A DNA stretch of 17,489 nucleotides, taken from assembly GCA_020024215.1 (NCBI GenBank), contig JAHHUC010000047.1, positions 1 to 17,489 of the forward strand, read 5' to 3'. Positions 1 through 5,645 of this stretch are shown here, piece by piece. A program made the translations under genes and the position numbers. The first letter of the stretch is position 1, and each line of letters opens with the position of its first letter. Source of the stretch: Oscillospiraceae bacterium. Its GTDB lineage: Bacteria > Bacillota > Clostridia > Oscillospirales > Ruminococcaceae. Below the pieces are notes generated by a model that saw only the letters and a list, made by a program, of their open reading frames with translations, was not told where the DNA came from and made no database searches.

Positions 1-201
1 CATAAATTCTATATGACATGGAGCGTAATTTTTATTATATTCGGATTGTGGGCTGTCAAGTCTGTCGGATTTACCATGCTGGGGCTTTCCCATCTTATTT
101 CCGGCTTAGCCGCACCTGCATTGCTCATTGTCGGAAGCATCAAGATGAAAAAGGAAACAGAGGCCGCTGCCAAGGATTTTGAAGAACCTCTGTCAGAATA
201 A
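1..201 (+). CDS. C-terminal part of a small membrane protein (5' end outside window)
   Basis: The reading frame is open from the first base of the window. The first ATG, at position 13, has no Shine-Dalgarno sequence in the 12 bases before it, so I read this as the end of a longer gene rather than a complete 62-residue protein. It shows two hydrophobic stretches, roughly residues 3-20 and 24-43 counted from that ATG, with a Gly-rich segment in the second. A charged tail rich in Lys and Glu follows and is probably cytoplasmic. I do not recognise a family. It converges on the metal-ATPase operon and ends in a terminator shared with it. Confidence 0.45.
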   Translation, partial: HKFYMTWSVIFIIFGLWAVKSVGFTMLGLSHLISGLAAPALLIVGSIKMKKETEAAAKDFEEPLSE

Positions 202-216
202 TCAAAAGTTAAAATC

Positions 217-250
217 AAAAATGCACCCTTTGCTCAGGGTGCATTTTTTT
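217..250. terminator. Bidirectional intrinsic terminator between convergent genes
   Basis: A perfect 12-bp stem (218-229 with 236-247) encloses a 6-base loop and is flanked by an A run on the left and a T run on the right. It can therefore end transcripts from both sides: the small membrane protein on plus and the P-type ATPase operon on minus, whose stop codon is only 13 bases away. Confidence 0.87.
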
Positions 251-262
251 GTGCCTATGTTT

Positions 263-2101
263 TTAATCCTTCAGGCAGCGCATGGAATTTAAAACAGCAA
301 TTACCATAACACCTACATCGGAAAAAACAGCAAGCCATATGTTGGCTATTTTAAGCGCACCTAAAAGGAGCACGCCTATTTTTACAATAAGTGAAAAGCT
401 TATATTCTGCTTTACGATTCTCATGGTCTTTTTGGAAATTTTTATAGCCTTTGCAATCTTTCTCAGGTCATCGTCCATAAGAACTATGTCAGAGGCCTCA
501 ATAGCTGCATCGCTGCCCATAGCTCCCATGGAAATTCCTATATCCGCCCTTGCAAGCACAGGGGCATCGTTTATGCCGTCTCCGCAGAAGGCTGTGACAG
601 AGCCCTTTTCCTGCTTTTCTATTATTTCCTCTGTTACCTTAACCTTGTCCTGGGGCAGCAGCTGGGAATAAACCTTGCTTATGGAAAGCTCTCTGCCAAT
701 GGCATCTGCCGTTTTTTTGTTGTCGCCTGTAAGCATTATGGTGTCGCCTATGCCCATATCTTCAAGCATTTTTACAGCCTGCTTCGATGTGGATTTTATC
801 TTGTCTGACACGGTTATATATCCGGCGTAAATGCTGTCTATGGCAACATGAACTGTTGTTCCGGGCATATTTGGTGCAGAATATGTGATGCCCTGCCTTT
901 GCATAAGCTTTTCATTTCCCACAAGCACATTTCTTCCGTCAACAGAAGCAGAGATGCCCATGCCGGAAATTTCCTCCAGATTTTTAACCCTGCTTTCATC
1001 AGGCTCTGTCTTTGTGTAAGCAATGATGGAAAGAGCTATGGGATGTATGCTCATCGCCTCTGCCAAGGATGCAAGCCGGAGCATTTCCTCTTGGGAATAG
1101 TTTTCGGAGTGAACCTCTGTCACAGAAAATTTTCCCTCTGTAAGCGTGCCTGTTTTGTCGAAAATAATATTTTTTACAGAGGACATCTTTTCAAGATACA
1201 CAGAGCCCTTTATGAGTATTCCTTTTTTTGAGGCTGCGCCTATTCCCCCAAAGAAGCTGAGAGGAACTGAAATGACAAGGGCGCAGGGGCAGGATACAAC
1301 CAAAAATACAATGGCTGTATAAACCGAGGAGGAGAAGCTGTCGCCCAGCAAAAGAGGGGGAACAACTGCCAGCAAAAGAGCCAGAACAACAACAATGGGT
1401 GTGTAAAAATGTGCAAAGCGTGTGATAAAGTTTTCGGATTTTGACTTCTTTTCGGTGGAGGATTCCACAAGCTCAAGAATTTTTGAAACAGTGCTGTCAG
1501 AAAACTCGGATTTTACCTCGGCTTTTATAACACCGGAAAGATTTACGGTTCCGCTTACTATCCTGTCATTTACAGAGATATCCTGCGGCATGGATTCTCC
1601 TGTGAGGGCGGCGGTGTCAACGGAGGTAAAGCCCTCTGTGACAACTGCATCCAGGGGAATTTTTTCCCCCGGCCTTATAATTATTGTTTCGCCTATTGCC
1701 ACCTCGTCAGGAGAAACCTCTGTTTCCTTTCCGTCACGGATGACAGTGGCGGTGTCAGGGCATATATCCATAAGCTCCTTTATGGATTTTCTGCTTTTTC
1801 CAAGGGCTATTGATTGGAAAAGCTCGCCTATCTGATAAAAGAGCATGATGGCAGATGCCTCGGGATATTCCTTTATGATAAAGGCGCAGACAGTGGCTAT
1901 TGCCATGAGAAAGTTTTCATCCAGAAGGCTCATGCTCATGATGTTTTTGCCTGCTTTTATCAAAATGTCATAGCCTATGAGCAGATAGCTTGAAACGAAA
2001 AGGGCAAAAGAAAACACACCATCCTTTACAATCGTTGCAAGCAAAAGAAGAGCAGCACTTGCAATTATTCTTGCAAGGATTTTCTTTTGTTTCTTTGTCA
2101 T
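263..2101 (-). CDS. cadA: P1B-type heavy-metal (Zn/Cd/Pb) exporting ATPase lacking an N-terminal HMA domain
   Basis: A 612-residue inner-membrane pump that uses ATP to export soft divalent metals. Visible motifs are the actuator TGES (167-170), the ion-channel CPC (271-273), the phosphorylation site DKTGT with Asp315, the P1B-specific His-Pro pair (353-354) and the hinge GDGINDAP (507-514). In the last helices Lys574 and Asp595 match the Lys/Asp pair that marks the Zn/Cd/Pb subgroup (ZntA/CadA) rather than Cu pumps. The usual N-terminal HMA domain is absent: the protein begins directly with membrane helices, and at about 610 residues it is roughly 100 shorter than S. aureus CadA. A separate HMA gene lies 11 bases upstream. 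The Shine-Dalgarno GAGG overlaps that gene's TAG stop, suggesting translational coupling. Zn versus Cd preference is inferred, not visible. Confidence 0.93.
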   Translation of the reverse strand: MTKKQKKILARIIASAALLLLATIVKDGVFSFALFVSSYLLIGYDILIKAGKNIMSMSLLDENFLMAIATVCAFIIKEYPEASAIMLFYQIGELFQSIALGKSRKSIKELMDICPDTATVIRDGKETEVSPDEVAIGETIIIRPGEKIPLDAVVTEGFTSVDTAALTGESMPQDISVNDRIVSGTVNLSGVIKAEVKSEFSDSTVSKILELVESSTEKKSKSENFITRFAHFYTPIVVVLALLLAVVPPLLLGDSFSSSVYTAIVFLVVSCPCALVISVPLSFFGGIGAASKKGILIKGSVYLEKMSSVKNIIFDKTGTLTEGKFSVTEVHSENYSQEEMLRLASLAEAMSIHPIALSIIAYTKTEPDESRVKNLEEISGMGISASVDGRNVLVGNEKLMQRQGITYSAPNMPGTTVHVAIDSIYAGYITVSDKIKSTSKQAVKMLEDMGIGDTIMLTGDNKKTADAIGRELSISKVYSQLLPQDKVKVTEEIIEKQEKGSVTAFCGDGINDAPVLARADIGISMGAMGSDAAIEASDIVLMDDDLRKIAKAIKISKKTMRIVKQNISFSLIVKIGVLLLGALKIANIWLAVFSDVGVMVIAVLNSMRCLKD

Positions 2102-2112
2102 AAAAATTACCT

Positions 2113-2337
2113 CTATTTAAAATTTACTTCACATTCAGGCTCGATTTTTTTAACTATTTTGCCTGCCTGAGCCAAAATTTCAGGGAAGCTGGCCTCATCT
2201 GCCACTATTGTTATTTTTTCTGCCAGAAGGCTGACAGAGGCAGTTTCCACATTGGGAATAGCCTTTATACCCTCTTCAATTTTAAGCGCACAGTGAGCAC
2301 AATCCAGATTTTTGATTTTAAAGGTCTTTTTCATCAT
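2113..2337 (-). CDS. Free-standing heavy-metal-associated (HMA) domain protein
   Basis: A 74-residue protein with the ferredoxin-like HMA fold signature. The metal-binding loop reads LDCAHCALKIEEG, with the two cysteines of the CxxC pair near residues 14 and 17. Such domains bind Zn, Cd or Cu ions and pass them to P1B-ATPases. Here the domain probably stands in for the HMA domain missing from the downstream pump, either as a metallochaperone or as a regulatory subunit in trans. It is sandwiched in the operon: its start overlaps the end of the ArsR-type gene by 20 bases, and its stop lies at the ATPase ribosome site. GGAGG lies 6 bases before the first of two adjacent ATG codons (2337 or 2334), so the start is uncertain by one codon. 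Confidence 0.9.
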   Translation of the reverse strand: MMKKTFKIKNLDCAHCALKIEEGIKAIPNVETASVSLLAEKITIVADEASFPEILAQAGKIVKKIEPECEVNFK

Positions 2338-2674
2338 TTTTATCCTCCATTATATGTTGATATCCCATGCCGATAATAAGCCTTACATGTTCATCCAAAA
2401 GGAAGTAGTATATTGTCTTGCCGTCCCTTCTGGAGCCGACCAGCTTATTGTCCTTGAGTATTTTAAGCTGGTGGCTTATGGCCGACTGGGTCATGGAAAG
2501 AAGCTCCGCAATGGCACATACGCAAAGCTCCGATTCAAACAGGGCAAAAAGTATTTTCATCCTTGTTCCGTCGCCAAAAATTTTAAAAAGGGAGGAAAGC
2601 TCTGAAAGTATATCGTCATTGGGCATATCCCTTTTTACATAATTGAGGAGAAGCGAATGGTCGTGCTGTGTCAT
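2318..2674 (-). CDS. ArsR/SmtB-family metal-sensing repressor
   Basis: A 118-residue winged-helix repressor expected to leave its operator when Cd, Pb or Zn binds. Two metal sites can be read. One is the alpha3 cysteine motif ELCVC (Cys51, Cys53), as in CadC. The other is the alpha5 set Asp94, His96, His107 and Glu110, with the same spacing as SmtB. The N-terminus has His4 and His6 where CadC carries cysteines. The recognition helix is near residues 62-75 (TQSAISHQLKILKD). I chose the ATG at 2674, not the in-frame ATG at 2692, because GGAGG lies 7 bases before 2674 and the earlier codon has no ribosome site. It is the first gene of the operon and overlaps the HMA gene by 20 bases, so it should regulate itself and the pump. 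cadC is a possible name, but I left the symbol empty. Confidence 0.93.
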   Translation of the reverse strand: MTQHDHSLLLNYVKRDMPNDDILSELSSLFKIFGDGTRMKILFALFESELCVCAIAELLSMTQSAISHQLKILKDNKLVGSRRDGKTIYYFLLDEHVRLIIGMGYQHIMEDKNDEKDL

Positions 2675-2727
2675 ATATGAGCCTCCGTTCATATGAATTT
2701 CTGTTCATATGATAACTCGCTCATATG
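2674..2727. promoter_or_regulatory. Phased operator array for the ArsR-type repressor
   Basis: Four boxes, three exact CATATG (2722-2727, 2706-2711, 2690-2695) and one TATATG (2674-2679), repeat every 16 bases. Neighbouring boxes form three overlapping 20-bp dyads of the form ATATGA-N8-TCATAT: 2707-2726, 2691-2710 and 2675-2694. The middle one extends to ATATGAA-N6-TTCATAT, which resembles the TGAA-N6-TTCA operators known for the ArsR/SmtB family. The promoter-proximal dyad covers the Shine-Dalgarno GGAGG and abuts the start codon. That the repressor binds here is inference from position and symmetry. Confidence 0.75.
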
Positions 2728-2737
2728 TTTTTGTCAA
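2709..2737 (-). promoter_or_regulatory. Sigma-A promoter of the metal-resistance operon
   Basis: A consensus -35 TTGACA (2732-2737), an exact 17-base spacer and a -10 TATCAT (2709-2714), read on the minus strand. The start of transcription falls near 2702, about 28 bases before the repressor ATG. Two of the CATATG operator boxes lie inside the spacer and over the -10 element, so bound repressor would block polymerase. Confidence 0.87.
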
Positions 2738-2758
2738 TATATTTTTATAAATTTCTGC

Positions 2759-2792
2759 AAAAAAATGAGAGGCTGCATCTTAGCACCCTCCC
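2759..2792 (-). terminator. Probable intrinsic terminator after degV
   Basis: Read on the minus strand, a 10-bp stem (2783-2792 with 2767-2776) with one G-G mismatch and one G-U pair closes a 6-base loop and is followed by a run of seven T. It lies 20 bases past the degV stop and just before the metal-operon promoter, so it would insulate the two transcripts. Confidence 0.6.
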
Positions 2793-2811
2793 AAAATAAA
2801 AATTATCAGCT

Positions 2812-3651
2812 TTAAGACTCAACAGAGGCTATGATGCCGCCCTTTTCCACATAATAGCCGCATAAAAGTCCTGTTTCCATTATTTTAACCTCTGCAAGCG
2901 GATATCTTTTAAGAAGCCTTTTCTTAAATTCCTCTGCACCGTCGGCATTGAGGCAATGGGATATCATAAATCTTTTACATTCAAAGCCGCGCTTTGACAG
3001 CTCTTCTATGCAGCAATCCATAGATTTATGAAAATTTCTCGACTTGCCTATTACCTCCAAATCCCCCTTTTTGCTCACAGCTGCCAAAAGGCAGAGCCTG
3101 AGGGTTTTTATCGCTCTTCCCACTATGGGATTTATTCTTCCGTTGGTAATCAGATTGTCCACATTCTGAATCATGAAAAAGGTTTTTGATTTTTTTGCTG
3201 CAAGAGAAAGCTCACGGCATATATCCTCAAAGCCCATGCCGCTCTCAATAAGCCTTGCTGCCCTTTCTATAAGAAAGCCCATACCGCCGCTTCCGCAGCG
3301 GGAATCAAGGACGAAAATCTTTCTTTCAGGCTCATTTTCCAAAACCATGTCCCTGGCAATGAGAGCGCTTTGAAAGCTGCCTGAAACCTCGCCTGATATT
3401 GTTATGGCAATCACTGCATCACCCTTTTCCATAAGCAAACGCCAATCCTCAATGGAGGGGCAGGCTGTTCCCGTCTTTTTTTCCCCGCTGTCGAGCATAC
3501 TCTGCATCTGATTTAAGGATGTGCTGCCGTCATCAGATATGGTCTTTTCACCAACTATTATTTTTAAAGGAGCTATTTTGAAGGATATGCCGTTTGAAGA
3601 TTTCATATCTCTCAAATCAGCTCCGGAGTCATAGGCTATTGTCCATTCCAT
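2812..3651 (-). CDS. DegV/FakB-family fatty-acid-binding protein
   Basis: A 279-residue protein matching the two-domain DegV fold. Members that have been studied (FakB) hold a fatty acid so that the kinase FakA can phosphorylate it for phospholipid synthesis. Family marks seen are the N-terminal YDSGADL (7-13), T-x-C-P-S (62-66), the SGEVSGSFQSA segment (86-96), DSRCGSGGMG (116-125) and the L-x-x-x-GRI loop (168-173). One departure: near the C-terminus, where FakB proteins usually have a conserved His followed by x-Gly, this protein reads CGYYVEKGG with Tyr267 at the His position. Its ligand chemistry may therefore differ. The start is supported by AGAGGT 8 bases upstream. It diverges from the DUF1836 gene. 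No fakA-like kinase gene is in the window. Confidence 0.94.
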   Translation of the reverse strand: MEWTIAYDSGADLRDMKSSNGISFKIAPLKIIVGEKTISDDGSTSLNQMQSMLDSGEKKTGTACPSIEDWRLLMEKGDAVIAITISGEVSGSFQSALIARDMVLENEPERKIFVLDSRCGSGGMGFLIERAARLIESGMGFEDICRELSLAAKKSKTFFMIQNVDNLITNGRINPIVGRAIKTLRLCLLAAVSKKGDLEVIGKSRNFHKSMDCCIEELSKRGFECKRFMISHCLNADGAEEFKKRLLKRYPLAEVKIMETGLLCGYYVEKGGIIASVES

Positions 3652-3706
3652 TATTTGTTACCTCTTTATAAATAGTAATATAACTTTAAATCCAGTATTT
3701 AATACT

Positions 3707-3735
3707 ATATTATACATTTATAAATAACTTGTCAA
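3707..3735 (-). promoter_or_regulatory. Probable degV promoter
   Basis: On the minus strand, a consensus -35 TTGACA (3730-3735) is followed by TAATAT at 17 bases (3707-3712). An overlapping TATAAT lies at a 15-base spacing (3709-3714), and I cannot decide between them. The -35 box lies inside the palindrome TTGTCAAGACAA (3729-3740), which also supplies the -35 of the opposite promoter. Confidence 0.6.
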
Positions 3736-3757
3736 GACAAAACATATGTGATATAAT
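3729..3757 (+). promoter_or_regulatory. Promoter of the DUF1836 gene
   Basis: -35 TTGTCA (3729-3734), a 17-base spacer and a perfect -10 TATAAT (3752-3757) on the plus strand. Transcription should start near 3764. It overlaps the degV promoter back to back, so polymerase or a regulator bound at the shared 12-bp dyad would affect both genes. Confidence 0.78.
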
Positions 3758-3772
3758 ACCAAAAAAAGAAAA

Positions 3773-4303
3773 TTGGGGGTAATTGATATAAATATTGAAA
3801 AAATAGATGAAATTTCAGAGGAAATATTAAAATTCACTATGCCCAGATATGATTATCTTCCCCATATATATCTCTATCTGGAGCAGGTGATAGATGAAGT
3901 GGTGTTTATTTTAAAGCCTGTTTTCGGAGATAATAGGGACAGGTGGATAACGCCGACAATGGTGGGAAATTATGTCAAGCAGGGGCTTTTGCCAAGGCCC
4001 TCGGGGAAGAAATATACCAAGGAGCATATGGCGTATCTTATTTATATAAGCACAGCCAAGCAGGTGCTTTCCATAAGTGAGATAAAAAGGCTTATGGACA
4101 TTCAGAAGGAAACCTATCCCATAGCCGTTGCCTATGATTATTTCTGCTGTGAATTTGAAAATATGCTTCATGACATTTTCTGCAAAAAAGGTCAGATCTC
4201 CTTTGACTGCTCTGCAAAGGGTCTGGAGGCAAATGTTTTTCGCTCCACCATAATTTCTGTAAGCTGTGCCATTTACACAAGAAAAATGCTGGAAATTTAT
4301 TAA
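3773..4303 (+). CDS. DUF1836 domain protein (MerR-like helix-turn-helix regulator candidate)
   Basis: Up to 176 residues. The middle section, from about residue 60 to 112, carries the DUF1836 pattern I recall from Firmicutes: W-x-T-P-T-M-V-x-N-Y-V-K-x-G-L-L-P-x-P, then Y-T-K-E-H-M-A-Y-L, then K-Q-V-L-S-I-S-E-I. This resembles a MerR-type winged helix, so a DNA-binding role is plausible but unproven. The start is uncertain. The only usual start codon before Met23 is the TTG at 3773, which lacks a good ribosome site and would leave a leader of about 9 bases. A strong GGGGGT (3775-3780) sits 7 bases before an ATA codon at 3788. The gene is divergent from degV and may regulate it. Confidence 0.82.
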   Translation: MGVIDINIEKIDEISEEILKFTMPRYDYLPHIYLYLEQVIDEVVFILKPVFGDNRDRWITPTMVGNYVKQGLLPRPSGKKYTKEHMAYLIYISTAKQVLSISEIKRLMDIQKETYPIAVAYDYFCCEFENMLHDIFCKKGQISFDCSAKGLEANVFRSTIISVSCAIYTRKMLEIY

Positions 4304-4320
4304 AAACTCTGCAAAGAAGA

Positions 4321-4362
4321 AAAAAGGACACAAAGAGAATTGCTTCTCCCGGTGTCCTTTTT
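4321..4362. terminator. Bidirectional terminator between the DUF1836 gene and mazF
   Basis: An 11-bp perfect stem (4321-4331 with 4352-4362) has A and T runs at its ends and an inner 5-bp stem within the loop (GAGAA near 4335 with TTCTC near 4348). It lies 17 bases after the plus-strand gene and 1 base from the mazF stop, so it serves both convergent genes. Confidence 0.87.
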
Positions 4363-4363
4363 A

Positions 4364-4723
4364 TCAATACAGCTTATCCTCCCCAAGCCCAAAGGATACC
4401 TTTAAGGCATCATTTATCTCGGTCATGGAGTTGTCGTCAAGCCTTCCCATCTTTTCCTTAAGACGCTTTTTGTCAAGTGTCCTTATCTGCTCTAAGAGCA
4501 CAATGGAATCCTTTGTCAGACCGCAGTCATGGCTTTTGACCTCTATATGGGTCGGAAGCTTGTTTTTTTCCTTCTGGCTTGTTATGGCAGCTGCTATAAC
4601 AGTTGGGCTGTATCGGTTGCCTATATCATTCTGAACTATCAATACAGGACGGATGCCACCCTGTTCTGAGCCCACAACGGGGCTTAAATCGGCATAGTAA
4701 ATTTCTCCCCTTTTGACTGTCAC
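4364..4723 (-). CDS. mazF: MazF/NdoA (PemK-like) mRNA endoribonuclease toxin
   Basis: A 119-residue protein very close in pattern to B. subtilis NdoA. It starts VKRGEIYYADLSPVVGSEQGG, then RPVLIVQNDIGNRYSPTVI. The catalytic pair of this family, Arg25 and Thr48, is present, as is the LPTHIEV strand. It should cleave single-stranded mRNA at short specific sites and slow growth unless held by an antitoxin. The start is GTG, with GGGGTG 9 bases upstream. No MazE-like or ribbon-helix-helix antitoxin is encoded next to it: the 122 bases upstream hold no open frame longer than about 15 codons, and the next gene is a predicted lipoprotein. In B. subtilis the antitoxin precedes ndoA directly. Confidence 0.97.
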   Translation of the reverse strand: MTVKRGEIYYADLSPVVGSEQGGIRPVLIVQNDIGNRYSPTVIAAAITSQKEKNKLPTHIEVKSHDCGLTKDSIVLLEQIRTLDKKRLKEKMGRLDDNSMTEINDALKVSFGLGEDKLY

Positions 4724-4845
4724 CTTGTATCACACCCCGTCCTTTAAGTTTGCACTAATATTTTGAGCAGGGAGGGGGATTTTTAATCACAGCTTTTCAA
4801 AATATTAAATTTAACTTTGAAGGGGCCTCCCCTTTCCTTAACATA

Positions 4846-5325
4846 CTATGCCGAAGTGTCCTCATTTGATAAGAAATGAACACTGCCCATAGGGAAATAA
4901 ATTTCCTTTATTTTAAGTGTGGTTTTGTCAATAATTGCCTTGTAGAAAGAGGCAGATGCGGATAGATTTTTACCGTGAGCACTTATATCTCCGTCTGAAA
5001 GCTTCTGAAAGCCTTCAAACAAAAAGTATGCAGGGGAGTTTTCAAGCTCTGCAAAAACCTTAAAATCCTCACAGCAAACGCTTTTTTCCTCATAGCCCTG
5101 TGAAAAATAAAGAGGTGATGGCAGATTGTCAGAATAAAGCGTCAGATATATTCTTCCTGTCTCATCCTTTTCAAAAGCCCCCTTGAATTGCTTTTCCTTG
5201 AATGTGAGCAGAATTTCAGCTTTATCTATCGGCTCTTTGAATATTTTGTCCGCCCTGATTTTTTCAACATTTTGGCAGCCGGTAATCAAAAGCACCAAAA
5301 AAATTGATAAAATAACTCTTTTCAA
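4846..5325 (-). CDS. Predicted small lipoprotein of unknown function
   Basis: A 159-residue protein. I place the start at TTG 5325 because AGGAGA lies 9-10 bases upstream and the protein then begins with a clean lipoprotein signal: LKR, a hydrophobic stretch, then the lipobox LITGC with Cys17 as the lipidated residue. The frame stays open to 5493, but that extension would run antisense through the pheST T-box leader and has no ribosome site. After Cys17 the protein is soluble, with alternating beta-like segments and the motif LYSDNLPSPLYFSQG. I do not recognise the family. It should sit on the outer face of the cytoplasmic membrane. It precedes mazF on the same strand with a gap of 122 bases. 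No clear promoter of its own was found. Confidence 0.75.
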   Translation of the reverse strand: MKRVILSIFLVLLITGCQNVEKIRADKIFKEPIDKAEILLTFKEKQFKGAFEKDETGRIYLTLYSDNLPSPLYFSQGYEEKSVCCEDFKVFAELENSPAYFLFEGFQKLSDGDISAHGKNLSASASFYKAIIDKTTLKIKEIYFPMGSVHFLSNEDTSA

Positions 5326-5344
5326 AAGATATGTCTCCTTTCCA

Positions 5345-5373
5345 TTGACATTGATAAATAGATATGTTACTAT
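5345..5373 (+). promoter_or_regulatory. Promoter of the pheST T-box transcript
   Basis: A consensus -35 TTGACA (5345-5350), a 17-base spacer and a -10 TACTAT (5368-5373). The predicted start is near 5380, which gives a leader of about 265 bases before pheS. It lies only 20 bases upstream of the start codon of the divergent lipoprotein gene. Confidence 0.8.
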
Positions 5374-5399
5374 GCTATATAATATTTTAAACCCTTTGA

Positions 5400-5626
5400 C
5401 GGGGAGAGTAAGCAATAAAGGACCTTTAAAGAGAATGGGGATAAGGTGAGAGCTCCATAGGTTCTTCTGCCGAAGTTCACCCCTGAGGGGCACGCTTGAA
5501 TAAAGTAGAGTGTGACGGGCCTATCTTCCGTTAAAAGGATAAGAGAGCCGGCTTTTTGCCCGGAACTTGGGTGGTACCGCGGAAATTTTATCCTTTCGTC
5601 CCTTTTAGGACGGAAGGATTTTTTAT
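5400..5626 (+). promoter_or_regulatory. Phe-specific T-box riboswitch leader
   Basis: This RNA senses uncharged tRNA-Phe and lets transcription continue into pheST when phenylalanine is short. The canonical T-box AACTTGGGTGGTACCGCGG is at 5564-5582 and is followed by a competing terminator. The Stem I region runs from about 5401 to 5520. The proposed specifier codon is TTC at 5476-5478, in the context GAAGTTCACCCCTGAG, where a purine follows the codon as the class expects. This fits the downstream phenylalanyl-tRNA synthetase genes. Another TTC pair lies at about 5462-5467, outside that context. The whole 320-base gap between the lipoprotein start and pheS is taken up by the promoter and this leader. 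Confidence 0.95.
5589..5626 (+). terminator. T-box-controlled terminator
   Basis: A 12-bp stem (5590-5601 with 5608-5619), with one non-Watson-Crick pair, a 6-base loop and a T run after it. It starts just after the T-box, so antiterminator pairing and this hairpin are alternatives. Confidence 0.92.
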
Positions 5627-5645
5627 TATTAACTGGGGTGATAAA

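Noticed and set aside
1422..1835. Plus-strand open frames within the metal-ATPase gene, including this one and 282-671 and 848-1231.
   Set aside because: They lie fully opposite a gene with all P-type ATPase motifs, have no ribosome sites, and read as low-complexity Ser/Phe-rich text.
4820..4834. Short GC hairpin (AAGGGG/CCCCTT) after the lipoprotein gene as a terminator.
   Set aside because: The stem is only 6 bp with a 3-base loop and no T run follows on the minus strand, so termination before mazF is not supported.
5326..5493. Extended N-terminus for the lipoprotein, starting at 5493.
   Set aside because: It would bury the lipoprotein signal in the middle of the protein, lacks a ribosome site and overlaps the T-box leader. 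TTG 5325 has AGGAGA and a proper signal peptide.
5556..5645. Longer pheS starting at 5556.
   Set aside because: This stretch contains the T-box and its terminator. The ATG at 5646 has a good ribosome site and gives the usual 339 residues.
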